Shown here: one piece after another, positions 8,647 to 16,051 of the stretch | Position numbering within the stretch: the first letter of the stretch is position 1 | Layout of the letters: the number at the start of each line of letters is the position of its first letter | Origin: Nitrospira defluvii | GTDB lineage: Bacteria; Nitrospirota; Nitrospiria; Nitrospirales; Nitrospiraceae | Assembly (NCBI GenBank): GCA_000196815.1 | Contig: FP929003.1 | Location: forward strand, 1,302,001 to 1,366,000 | DNA: 64,000 nt | Direction of reading: 5' to 3' | The notes under the pieces: generated by a model | The model's input: only the letters and a program-made list of their open reading frames with translations | Databases searched by the model: none | What the model was told of the DNA's origin: nothing | Position numbers and translations under genes: made by a program

Positions 8647-9087
8647 ATGGAAAAAGCAGCAGTACGCAAGGCGATCAAGGCACAACGGTTGAACAAGAAG
8701 GTCACGATTGCAGAGGTGGCGAAGACGGTCGGGAAGAATCCGACGTTCGTCGCCGCCGCGTTGAACGGGAATCACCGCCTGTCACCGGAGGAAGCGGGCA
8801 AAGTGGGGAAGCTGCTGGATTTGGATAAAGAACAAATCAGCTCCCTGAGTGCATTTCCCGTCCGGGCCGATTTCCCGAATGCGACGGATCCATTTAAGTA
8901 TCGCCTGTTGGAAGTCATCGGTGTGTACGGCGATTCGATGCGGGAGATGGCGAATGAAATGTTCGGCGACGGGATCATGAGCGCCATCGACTTTACGCTG
9001 GATATGGAAAAGGTCACCGGCAGTCAGGGAGAGGCCCGGTGCAAGATCACGTTGAACGGCAAGTGGCTCGAGTACAAAACGTTTTAA
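8647..9087 (+). CDS. cynS: Cyanate hydratase (cyanase)
   Basis: A 146-residue cyanase, which converts cyanate and bicarbonate to ammonia and CO2. The catalytic triad is present as Arg86, Glu89 (YRLLEVIGVYG) and Ser112 (FGDGIMSAIDF), each exactly 10 positions below the E. coli residues Arg96, Glu99 and Ser122, so the active site is fully conserved. The N-terminal half is the usual helix-turn-helix-like domain (residues 1-75). It lies 53 bases after nirC, with its own SD (AAAGGGAG), and before nirA. In Nitrospira cyanase is known to supply ammonium from cyanate; here it is embedded in the nitrite-assimilation operon and would share its leader control. Confidence 0.96.
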   Translation: MEKAAVRKAIKAQRLNKKVTIAEVAKTVGKNPTFVAAALNGNHRLSPEEAGKVGKLLDLDKEQISSLSAFPVRADFPNATDPFKYRLLEVIGVYGDSMREMANEMFGDGIMSAIDFTLDMEKVTGSQGEARCKITLNGKWLEYKTF

Positions 9088-9138
9088 GAAGCACCGGTTC
9101 CTGATGCACGGATGGCGATCAACCGAAAGGAGGACATC

Positions 9139-9333
9139 ATGAGCACGAATGCTGAAACTGCGGTACTGACGGTCCTGGAGCATCAGGCTCCTCAGACATT
9201 CGAGCAACTGATGGCCCTCTCCGGCTTGAGCGCGTCACAGGTGTTGCTGGTCGTGGATCAGTTGAGTCGGGCAGGAGCGGTGGTGTTGAGGAAATCCGGA
9301 CCGGACTATTCCGTCGCATTGGGAGGCACGTGA
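9139..9333 (+). CDS. Small winged-helix-like protein
   Basis: A 64-residue protein. Residues 8-60 (LTVLEHQAPQTFEQLMALSG, then SASQVLLVVDQLSRAGAVVL) have the helix-turn-helix-wing pattern of MarR/IclR-like DNA-binding domains, ending in a short wing (LRKSGPDYSVAL). The ATG at 9139 is chosen over 9112 because AAAGGAGG (9126-9133) precedes it. Its TGA stop overlaps the nirA ATG by one base, so translation of nirA is probably coupled. It might be a local regulator or an accessory factor for nirA; neither is shown. No named family recognised. Confidence 0.7.
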   Translation: MSTNAETAVLTVLEHQAPQTFEQLMALSGLSASQVLLVVDQLSRAGAVVLRKSGPDYSVALGGT

Positions 9334-10928
9334 TGAATAAGATCGAGGTAATCAAGTCTGAGCGGGATGGGTTAACGGTGCGGGACATGATCGCACACTA
9401 TGCGGAAGCCGGATGGGAGGCTATTCCGGAAGACGATATTCAACGGTTGAAGTGGTACGGATTATTTTTGCGAAATCCGACTCCGGGTCACTTCATGTTG
9501 CGGGTACGCCTGCCGGGTGGTCAAACCACGTCGGCTCAACTCGACGCGTTGGCCGACATCGCGCTGCAATACGGCAACGGCGTGGTCGATGTCACCACCA
9601 GACAACAGGTCCAACTCCGGCATCTGACGATTGGCCATGTGCCGTCAGTGTTCAGCAAATTGGAGGAGGCCGGCTTGACGTCGTTGCAAACCGGAATGGA
9701 CACGGTACGGAACATCATGACCTGTCCCGTGGCAGGCCTGAATCCCAACGAGTTGCTCGACGGGACGGACATCGTGCGCGCGATCAATCACGAAGTACTG
9801 GGTAATCCGGCCTATACGAATCTGCCGCGCAAGTGCAATATTGCGGTCACCGGTTGCCCGGACAATTGTCTCCACACGGAGACGCAAGACATCGCGCTGG
9901 TCCCGGCCTATCACGACCTGGGGCATGACAAGTGTTACGGGTACAACGTGCTGGTCGGGGGAAAATTGGGGTCCGGCGGCTACCGCATTGCCGGCTCCCT
10001 GGACATGTTCGTCAATCCGGCGGAAGCCTTCGAGGTCTGCCGGACGCTGCTGCATATCTATCGCGATCATGGACCGCGTGAGAATCGCACCCAAGCGCGC
10101 CTTGCCTTTCTGGTGGAGGCCTGGGGCGAAGCTCGGTTGCGGCACGAAGTCGAACGGCTGGTCGGGAGAACCCTGCCCACGGCGGGGGTGGATGCGAGGG
10201 GAGCGGCGGAGCGCGACCACATCGGCATCTTCCGTCAAAAACAACGGGGCATGAACTATGTCGGGCTGAAGGTGCTGGTCGGCCGGGTGAAGGCGGCTGA
10301 TCTCCGAAGCATCGCCGCGTTGGCGGTTCGGTACGGCAACGGAGAAGTCCGTCTCTCGCCGGCGCAAGCCTTCGTGATCCCTCATATCAACGACCGGCTG
10401 GTGGGTGAACTGGCGGAAGAGCCGCTGGTGAAGCAATTCGCCTACAACCCGTCCGCCCTCTACAAGGGACTGGTCAGTTGTGTGGGAAGCGACTACTGCA
10501 ATCTGGCCGTCATTGAAACCAAAAGCCGGGCCGTCGAAACGGCCCGGGTGCTGGAGCGGAAGCTGGGCGATACCCTCAAGCCGATCACCTTGCATTGGTC
10601 TGGTTGTCCGGCCGGGTGCGGGAACCATCTGGTGGCGGATATCGGACTCTTGGGCAAGAAGGCGAAGGTGGGCGGCAAGGTCGTCGATGCCGTGGATGTG
10701 TTCGTGGGCGGGCGCTCGGGCCCCGATCCCAAGCTCGCCACCAAAATCATGGAGGATGTGCCCTGCGACCGGCTTCCAGCGGTGTTGGAAATGATCATGC
10801 CCTACCACACGCGCGAAAAAATGCATCGCGTACGCGGGAAGGCCGTGCCAAAAGGCACGGGAGCCTCAAAGTCGACGGCATCCGGCAACGAGACGACGGG
10901 GCTCACGCCCCAACCGCTTCCTGCCTAG
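9333..10928 (+). CDS. nirA: Ferredoxin-type assimilatory nitrite reductase
   Basis: A 531-residue siroheme/[4Fe-4S] enzyme of the nitrite/sulfite reductase family that reduces nitrite to ammonium in the cytoplasm. It has two ferredoxin-like halves. The N-terminal half shows VDVTTRQQVQLRHL and RNIMTCPVAGLNPNELLDG, typical of ferredoxin-nitrite reductases. The cluster cysteines are Cys383 and Cys389 (CVGSDYC) and Cys425 and Cys429 (CPAGCGN). The choice of nitrite over sulfite reductase rests on these blocks and on the neighbours nirC and cynS. The start is ATG 9333, which overlaps the preceding stop as TGATG; GGGAGG at 9321-9326 is its SD. The last 25 residues are a low-complexity tail. Confidence 0.94.
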   Translation: MNKIEVIKSERDGLTVRDMIAHYAEAGWEAIPEDDIQRLKWYGLFLRNPTPGHFMLRVRLPGGQTTSAQLDALADIALQYGNGVVDVTTRQQVQLRHLTIGHVPSVFSKLEEAGLTSLQTGMDTVRNIMTCPVAGLNPNELLDGTDIVRAINHEVLGNPAYTNLPRKCNIAVTGCPDNCLHTETQDIALVPAYHDLGHDKCYGYNVLVGGKLGSGGYRIAGSLDMFVNPAEAFEVCRTLLHIYRDHGPRENRTQARLAFLVEAWGEARLRHEVERLVGRTLPTAGVDARGAAERDHIGIFRQKQRGMNYVGLKVLVGRVKAADLRSIAALAVRYGNGEVRLSPAQAFVIPHINDRLVGELAEEPLVKQFAYNPSALYKGLVSCVGSDYCNLAVIETKSRAVETARVLERKLGDTLKPITLHWSGCPAGCGNHLVADIGLLGKKAKVGGKVVDAVDVFVGGRSGPDPKLATKIMEDVPCDRLPAVLEMIMPYHTREKMHRVRGKAVPKGTGASKSTASGNETTGLTPQPLPA

Positions 10929-11032
10929 AGCGCCCTTCAACGCCGACGGACTTTTTCAGCAGCCTGCCAGGCGCGAAGGCTTGAGCCGCTGCCACAGTTG
11001 CGTTATTCTCTTGCCCTCAACAAGGAGGCAGC

Positions 11033-11809
11033 ATGGCCAAGAGAGTGAAATCGAGTCAGGAGCCGGCGGATCTTCTCAGCCGGCACATAGAGCAGATTCA
11101 AGCGACGTTGGTGGCGATCCAGCCATTCTTATCCCGACGTAAGGCCACCGCCTCACTGGACGGGTTCGATGAGCAGACTGAAGAGGTGCTGAGCGAAACC
11201 TTCGGCGGAGCGTCCGAGGAACTCGAAGCCTATCAGTACGCCAAGCTGGGTGAAGCCGCGATCCTGCCGGAGGAAGCGCAAGAGGCCGGCACGCACAACG
11301 TGGATCGTGAAAGCCTTCATCAACGGAAGCAGGTGTTGGAAAGTTGTCTGGCCCAGCTTGAGTTGAGAAAGGCCACCAGAGCCGGTCGGGATTGGCGGCG
11401 GACCCTTGGTGAGCGGATCGACGGTCACACGGTGGCCGAGTTCATGTCGGCCGAAGTCCGGAGCGTGCATAAGAAGGCCTCGATCAAGGAGGCAGGCCGG
11501 CTGCTGCAGAAGTGGCGGATCGGTTCCCTGCTGGTCGACGACGGATCGCGGTATATCGGCATCATCACGGATACGGATCTCAGCCGGAAGGCGGTCGCTA
11601 AGGGACTGGACCCGAACACGACCACGGTGCTCTCCTGCATGAGCAAATCCGTGGTCACCATCGAGGACAGTGAGCCGCTGATGGAAGCGCTCAGTTTGAT
11701 GAAAAAAGAAGGCATCCGACATCTGCCGGTCACGGAGGACGGCACGATCATCGGAGTGCTCTCCGTGGGCGACTTACTCCGGGCCTATCAAAAGGTGCTG
11801 GAACTGTAG
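11033..11809 (+). CDS. CBS-domain protein with N-terminal helical region
   Basis: A 258-residue soluble protein. Residues 1-135 are charged and helical (for example RHIEQIQATLVAIQPFLSRR), with no domain I can name; the layout resembles the N-terminal part of DksA/TraR-like proteins but lacks the zinc-finger cysteines. Residues 137-195 and 203-258 form a pair of CBS domains (VAEFMSAEVRSVHKKASIKE, then IGIITDTDLSRKAV, then MSKSVVTIEDSEPLMEALSL and HLPVTEDGTIIGVLSVGDLL), which usually bind adenine nucleotides and modulate a partner. SD AAGGAGG precedes the ATG. It follows nirA by 104 bases and may be its own unit. Partner unknown. Confidence 0.85.
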   Translation: MAKRVKSSQEPADLLSRHIEQIQATLVAIQPFLSRRKATASLDGFDEQTEEVLSETFGGASEELEAYQYAKLGEAAILPEEAQEAGTHNVDRESLHQRKQVLESCLAQLELRKATRAGRDWRRTLGERIDGHTVAEFMSAEVRSVHKKASIKEAGRLLQKWRIGSLLVDDGSRYIGIITDTDLSRKAVAKGLDPNTTTVLSCMSKSVVTIEDSEPLMEALSLMKKEGIRHLPVTEDGTIIGVLSVGDLLRAYQKVLEL

Positions 11810-12177
11810 GCCTACGTAGGAAGTCTCCTCAGTCCATTCGCTCTTCATGCGGAGGCTGACCATACCGCACAGGGTACGTGTCGCCTCCGCGTCGGCTGTG
11901 GCCTCGCTGCCGCGGCCTCAGTGTATATATTGCCGCAGCCCATTTCTTCTACTGCTTCACCTATCGCCTCGTCGTGGGCGCGCGAAGCCAAATCTGATTC
12001 CGATCCCATGTAGGACCGTTGCACGACCGTCCTCATTTCCACTACGTCAAGGCCGTGCTGACTGGTATGGCGGCACCACGGCCTTCCTGCCAGAATCGGT
12101 CCTCGTCAGAGGCCACCCAGATGATGGCCGTCCCCGATGTCAGCGGGGTTTTGGAATGGTTGAGAGACGGAGGTGCG
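11810..12177. other. Intergenic stretch without a supported gene
   Basis: Open frames exist here but have no ribosome-binding site and no family resemblance. A short hairpin, CCCC (12132-12135) with GGGG (12145-12148) followed by TTTT, could be a weak terminator just before the next gene. Nothing else was seen. Confidence 0.5.
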
Positions 12178-13344
12178 ATGAACGGCGGCGGACAGCAATC
12201 TCGGAAATGTCGTTTCGGATATCCGGTGGCCATTCAGCGGCATGGCGTCGCCATGGGCCTCGCGATTTTGATTGTCTGCGCGGTATGTACCGGCGGGTGG
12301 GCAGAAACGAGTGGCCCTGCTGGATCGTCGCTTCAGGGTGCGGTGAAGTGGCACCCCGGCCACTATTATGCGCTGATGAATTTCATGAGGACCAACCCCA
12401 AAATCATGGCGCAGGTGTATAGCGAACTCAAAGCGACACCTGCCTTGCGCGGGTTGCAGGTTCGTTATGAGTGGCCTGAATTGGAGCCGGAAGAAGGCCG
12501 GTATGACTTCACGGCGATCGAGCGGGTGTTGGCTGAACTGGCGCCGCAGAACAAGCGGCTGATTGTGCTGTTGGAGCTGAAATCCTTCAAGCCTCAGGTG
12601 TTGCCCGTGCCATCCTACATGGCAACCGAGAAATATGAGGGAGGGGCGTTCCCGTTCAGCAGTTACGGTAAGGATGCGCCACGCGGAAATAATCTGAAAC
12701 TCTGGAACCCGGCGGTTCGTGATCGCCTCGTTGCGCTCATTCGTGAGTTGGGACAGCGCTTCAATGACCACGCATCTTTCGAGGGCATCGGTCTTCCGGA
12801 AACTGCGATGGGACAACCGCTCGTCCCGGTGTCCAAGCGGGACGTCGAGCGACAGTATGACCATCTGCTCAGCGTGCAACGAGCCATGCGCGCGGCGTTT
12901 CCGAACACGATGACGTATCAGCTCGTCAACTATCCGCGCGAGATGTTGCCCTCGTTCGTCGGCCAGATGCGCACAATCGGGACGGCATTGGGCGGGCCCG
13001 ATGTGTTCATCGACGACCCGGGCTTGAATTTCGATCACCCCAATCAGCCCAAAGGAATCTATCATTTTTATGCGCCGGTGTCGGGGATCGTGCCGCTGAC
13101 GCCGTCGGTGATGCAGTCCAACTATGAGAACACGCAACACGACGGACGAGGGAGAGTACCGACCATCGCCGAGTTGTTCGCGTTTGCGCGAGACCGGTTA
13201 CGGGCGAATTACATTTTTTGGACCCGCGCCCCGAACTACTACCCCAAGGTGTTGGAATTTATGAGTGGGCTGTCTGCGGCGGACGGCCAGGCCCGTGGGC
13301 TCAATCCGACCTGCCCCAAGGTCTACGCGTCGTGTGTGGAGTAG
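12178..13344 (+). CDS. Secreted TIM-barrel protein, glycoside-hydrolase-like
   Basis: A 388-residue exported protein. The start at 12178 follows ACGGAGGTGCG and gives a signal peptide (hydrophobic AMGLAILIVCAVCTGGWA, cleavage near residue 43); a longer reading from 12019 is unlikely. The mature part has the look of the (beta/alpha)8 glycosidase superfamily: LRGLQVRYEWPELEPEEGRY is like the early strand of GH5/GH42-type enzymes where a ligand is fitted to a W-x-x-L-E-P-xx-G-x-Y/F-D pattern, followed by RLIVLLELKSF and later GIGLPETAM with a glutamate in the position of an acid/base catalyst. Substrate is unknown and hydrolase activity is an inference. Not linked to the neighbouring genes. Confidence 0.6.
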   Translation: MNGGGQQSRKCRFGYPVAIQRHGVAMGLAILIVCAVCTGGWAETSGPAGSSLQGAVKWHPGHYYALMNFMRTNPKIMAQVYSELKATPALRGLQVRYEWPELEPEEGRYDFTAIERVLAELAPQNKRLIVLLELKSFKPQVLPVPSYMATEKYEGGAFPFSSYGKDAPRGNNLKLWNPAVRDRLVALIRELGQRFNDHASFEGIGLPETAMGQPLVPVSKRDVERQYDHLLSVQRAMRAAFPNTMTYQLVNYPREMLPSFVGQMRTIGTALGGPDVFIDDPGLNFDHPNQPKGIYHFYAPVSGIVPLTPSVMQSNYENTQHDGRGRVPTIAELFAFARDRLRANYIFWTRAPNYYPKVLEFMSGLSAADGQARGLNPTCPKVYASCVE

Positions 13345-13424
13345 GGGCAGCCGGAGAGTGCCAAGGCCATCTGGGCAGAGGCGGCGGTGGAGATCGCCTT
13401 GGACGGCCCAATCCGATAATCGGG

Positions 13425-13856
13425 CTAGGAACTCCCGCAGGCGGCTTTCAAGAGCCCTCCGGTGGCGGTGCCCTGTGTGGCTGCAGACCACTGGTTTGAG
13501 GTGCCGCCGGAGCGCACGATAGTACCGGCTCCCATTTGCCCGGAAAACCAGCTCGACTTGAGCGACTGGCTTTTCTTGTTTTGGCAGTCGTATTCGCGCT
13601 GTGTGGCTTTGGAAAGAGCAGGGGCGTTTCCACCTTCGGTCTGTGCGCTCTTGTAATCGAACAGGTCGAGCATCACGACGGTTTCATCGGCTTTCTTGAT
13701 GCTGGCGTAATCGGCGTAGTAGACGTAGGTGTCCGTCTCGCCGATCTTCGCCCATTCTCCCACCGGCTTGAGGCCGGAACCGGCGCTGTCACCGCTTTCC
13801 CCGCATGCAGTCAGACCCGCGCAGCAAAGCAGGACCACAGATAGTCGTCGTAGCAT
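13425..13856 (-). CDS. Lipoprotein, surface-adhesin-E-like
   Basis: A 143-residue lipoprotein with lipobox LTAC near residues 17-20 (signal LSVVLLCCAG). The start at 13856 is preceded by GGAGGG. The mature part has WAKIGETDTYVYYADYASIK, a central VMLDLFDYKSAQ strand and a conserved YDCQNKKSQSLKSSW block, the pattern of the small surface-adhesin-E-like domain found in many Gram-negative lipoproteins (aromatic first strand, DC motif, two cysteines). A disulfide between the DC cysteine and the C-terminal AACGSS cysteine is likely. The name refers to fold only; adhesion is not implied. It is convergent with the secreted protein upstream. Confidence 0.65.
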   Translation of the reverse strand: MLRRLSVVLLCCAGLTACGESGDSAGSGLKPVGEWAKIGETDTYVYYADYASIKKADETVVMLDLFDYKSAQTEGGNAPALSKATQREYDCQNKKSQSLKSSWFSGQMGAGTIVRSGGTSNQWSAATQGTATGGLLKAACGSS

Positions 13857-13992
13857 GATTCCCTCCAATCACTCCGCAGCTCCCACTGTAACATGGTTTG
13901 GCCGAATCTCGACGCGGGGCAATGCGCTACGTAGACAAAAGAAGAACACGATGAGGGTGCTTCTGGAATGTGGGAGAGTAACGGAGGAGACG

Positions 13993-14286
13993 TTACGTGT
14001 GTGGCTTCCGCCGGAGCCGCTCGGTCAGATCCTCATAGACAGAACGACGGTGGCCGACGGCCATCAGGCGAATGATTCGTTTTTTCTGTTCAATGGAATA
14101 CACAATACGAAAGCGACGAACGCGATACTTTCGCAACCCGTCCAGTTCCCGCTTGAGCGGGCCTCCGCATTCAGGGTTGGTCGAGATGGCTCGAATAGCC
14201 GCCTTGATCAGTTGCTTGAGATCAGGATGGAGCCCTCGGATCACCTCGGCCACATGCGGAGGAATGTCCGGGCGGAAGGAGATCAA
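13993..14286 (-). CDS. RelE/ParE-family toxin
   Basis: A 97-residue protein of the RelE/ParE toxin superfamily, which in most characterised members cleaves mRNA at the ribosome or inhibits gyrase. The N-terminal helices (HPDLKQLIKAAIRAI), the LKRELDGLRKYRVRRFRIVY strand block and IRLMAVGHRRSVYEDL match the family closely; the basic-rich YRVRRFRIVY strand and the GHR-x-x-VYE ending are diagnostic. It starts with TTG at 14286, overlapping the TGA stop of the antitoxin gene (14283-14285), so translation is coupled. Together they form an ordinary type II module with the antitoxin first. Whether it is RelE-type (RNase) or ParE-type cannot be decided here. Confidence 0.85.
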   Translation of the reverse strand: MISFRPDIPPHVAEVIRGLHPDLKQLIKAAIRAISTNPECGGPLKRELDGLRKYRVRRFRIVYSIEQKKRIIRLMAVGHRRSVYEDLTERLRRKPHT

Positions 14287-14579
14287 GCCGTGCGCCGCTT
14301 CTTGACGGGCGTGAGGGGCTCGCCAAATACGTCCTCAAACGAGAGCCCTGTCTGTTTGGTTTTGTAATAGGCCCGGCTTTCGGCAATCTGGCTCATGAGT
14401 CCAGGATCGCTCAACACATCCACGGTCTCTTTCAGGCGGGTATATTCATCGACATTCATCAGAATGGCAGCGGGACGCCCATTCTTTGTGATGATGACTT
14501 CCTCCTCGCGCTCCTGTACCCCGGCCACCAGCTCGGGTAGGCGAGTTTTGACCTCTGACAGCGACAGTGTTTTTGCCAT
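14283..14579 (-). CDS. Phd/YefM-family antitoxin
   Basis: A 98-residue antitoxin. The N-terminal MAKTLSLSEVKTRLPELVAG and VIITKNGRPAAILMNVDEY blocks are the typical Phd/YefM DNA-binding dimer domain; the C-terminal third (AYYKTKQTGLSFEDVF) is the toxin-neutralising part. Its stop overlaps the start of the RelE-like gene. Such pairs usually repress their own promoter, which would lie in 14580-14700 on this strand. The module sits in an accessory stretch between a lipoprotein gene and a DUF3800-like gene. Confidence 0.88.
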   Translation of the reverse strand: MAKTLSLSEVKTRLPELVAGVQEREEEVIITKNGRPAAILMNVDEYTRLKETVDVLSDPGLMSQIAESRAYYKTKQTGLSFEDVFGEPLTPVKKRRTA

Positions 14580-14767
14580 TGGGGGACCTCGTAAAAGAGA
14601 CTAGAATTCTGGTCTTCAGAATATAGTCGTAGTGGTGAGGTTGTCAAATAGACTGGGGGTGTTGCCTGAAGGAAGTCCTGGAAGAAGGAAAGGAATGGCA
14701 TCGGAAGGTTTCCAATGGCATGGGGTAGGCTGTCGAGCCTGGAGACCTGCTGTGGGCTGAGGTCGAT

Positions 14768-14968
14768 ATGCTGAGCGGACCGAAAAGACTCTTGATCACT
14801 TTACTTCTTTTCAGGGCAAGCTTCGCGGCTTTGCTTCCCGACATTAATTCTCAAAGCTGGTTGGCGCTGCCTAGTATGAATAAAGTACTAATTGAGTGGG
14901 GCCTGATCTTCATGGGGATCGTTTTCGGATATATGTTAACTTCTGCGTCAGCCAGTACCGAGACTTAG
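14768..14968 (+). CDS. Possible small membrane protein
   Basis: A possible 66-residue protein with two hydrophobic stretches (LLITLLLFRASFAALL near 8-23 and WGLIFMGIVFGYMLTSA near 44-60). There is no clear ribosome-binding site and no recognised family, so it may be a chance reading frame. It is listed because it fills part of the 409-base stretch between the antitoxin gene and the DUF3800-like gene, where nothing else is apparent. Confidence 0.25.
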   Translation: MLSGPKRLLITLLLFRASFAALLPDINSQSWLALPSMNKVLIEWGLIFMGIVFGYMLTSASASTET

Positions 14969-14988
14969 AAAGATAGATTTATAATCTC

Positions 14989-15909
14989 ATGAACGAATTG
15001 ACCGTGGTCATTGACGAAACCGGCGCTACTCCTTCTGCCAATGGGTTTGGCGTTGGAGCTATTCTTTTTCCTAAAGAAAGGACGGATTTGCTCAGGGGCG
15101 CTGCAAAGGAAATCGCAGTGCTGGTGAGTAAAGAGGATTTTAAGTACAAGCATGTGCAAAATAATTCAAGCGCAAGAGCAAAATTTATCCAGACCCTCCA
15201 GTTGAAAGGTGTGCGGATTTTTGGGTTTTATTCCTCCGCGTCGGGAATGAAACAGCGAATTGATCGCTTCAATGAGGTGGCACCTATTTATGGGAGGCAC
15301 ATGCTGGATTATGACAGTTCCCCAGCCATTCAGTTGATGGATCTGTTTCTCGGTTATGGTGTTGGGCCAATCGCTTGCCACGCCTTGGTTAATAGGTATA
15401 CGGCAGATCTCTATTGGGACCGGAGAAATGATCTCAAGTTGATCGAATCCTTAGTCAAAAAACATATTGAAAAGTACGCGAATCATCCACGCTTAGCTGG
15501 AGCAGAAAAGAGCATTCGGTTTGGAGGACAAACCGCTGGTAGGTTAAACAGCGTTGCAAGATTGGCGGGGGTTTTGGCTGGAGATCTTCGCTTATTTTTT
15601 GACTTGCATGGCTCAAAAATCTGGAAGTGCTTGGATGTAAATGGATTAAGAATGCAGAATGATCCGTATGGTATGCAGCACGCGGCCGCATCGTCTCGCC
15701 TGATGGCTACAAGCGAGGAAGCTCTTGCGGATAGAGATCCCTATAGCTCCTCCCCCGGCACTGTAATGCTTCAGGCGTATTACAAAGGATTCCTCAAACA
15801 CATCGATACTAAACGTAACCTTATTTCATTTTGCGATCCCCAAGGGCGCATGGGATTGCTTGAAATAGAGCATGGCCAACGGTGGCATGTTAGGCAGTCT
15901 GCAGACTAA
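14989..15909 (+). CDS. DUF3800-like protein
   Basis: A 306-residue protein resembling the DUF3800 family, whose members have an RNase-H-like fold and occur in phage, defence and mobile regions. The N-terminal LTVVIDETGATPSANGFGVG has the acidic D-E-[ST]-G opening of that family; an internal FKYKH and the later ARLAGVLAGDLRLFFD, with an acidic residue after a hydrophobic helix, match its pattern of putative metal ligands. The gene is visibly more AT-rich than its neighbours, with many AAA/AAT/TTT codons, and no SD is seen, both consistent with horizontal acquisition. TATAAT lies at 14980-14985, too near the ATG to serve a normal leader. Assignment is by motif only; activity unknown. Confidence 0.5.
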   Translation: MNELTVVIDETGATPSANGFGVGAILFPKERTDLLRGAAKEIAVLVSKEDFKYKHVQNNSSARAKFIQTLQLKGVRIFGFYSSASGMKQRIDRFNEVAPIYGRHMLDYDSSPAIQLMDLFLGYGVGPIACHALVNRYTADLYWDRRNDLKLIESLVKKHIEKYANHPRLAGAEKSIRFGGQTAGRLNSVARLAGVLAGDLRLFFDLHGSKIWKCLDVNGLRMQNDPYGMQHAAASSRLMATSEEALADRDPYSSSPGTVMLQAYYKGFLKHIDTKRNLISFCDPQGRMGLLEIEHGQRWHVRQSAD

Positions 15910-16051
15910 ATGCGTAGTGACTGGCTCGCCGCTGCGGAGGTTGATGCCGAGGCACTCCTCTAGGGCGTGAGTTTGTGTCATGTGTTTCAGGCGCCACCGA
16001 GAATTAAATGTCAGGTCTTGCGATAAGGCCCATCCCATCGCTATCCCCTCC

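Noticed and set aside
10940-10975. Possible recurring TTTTTCAGCA element (also near 25250 on the other strand)
   Set aside because: The match between the two places is only about 10 bases and may be chance.
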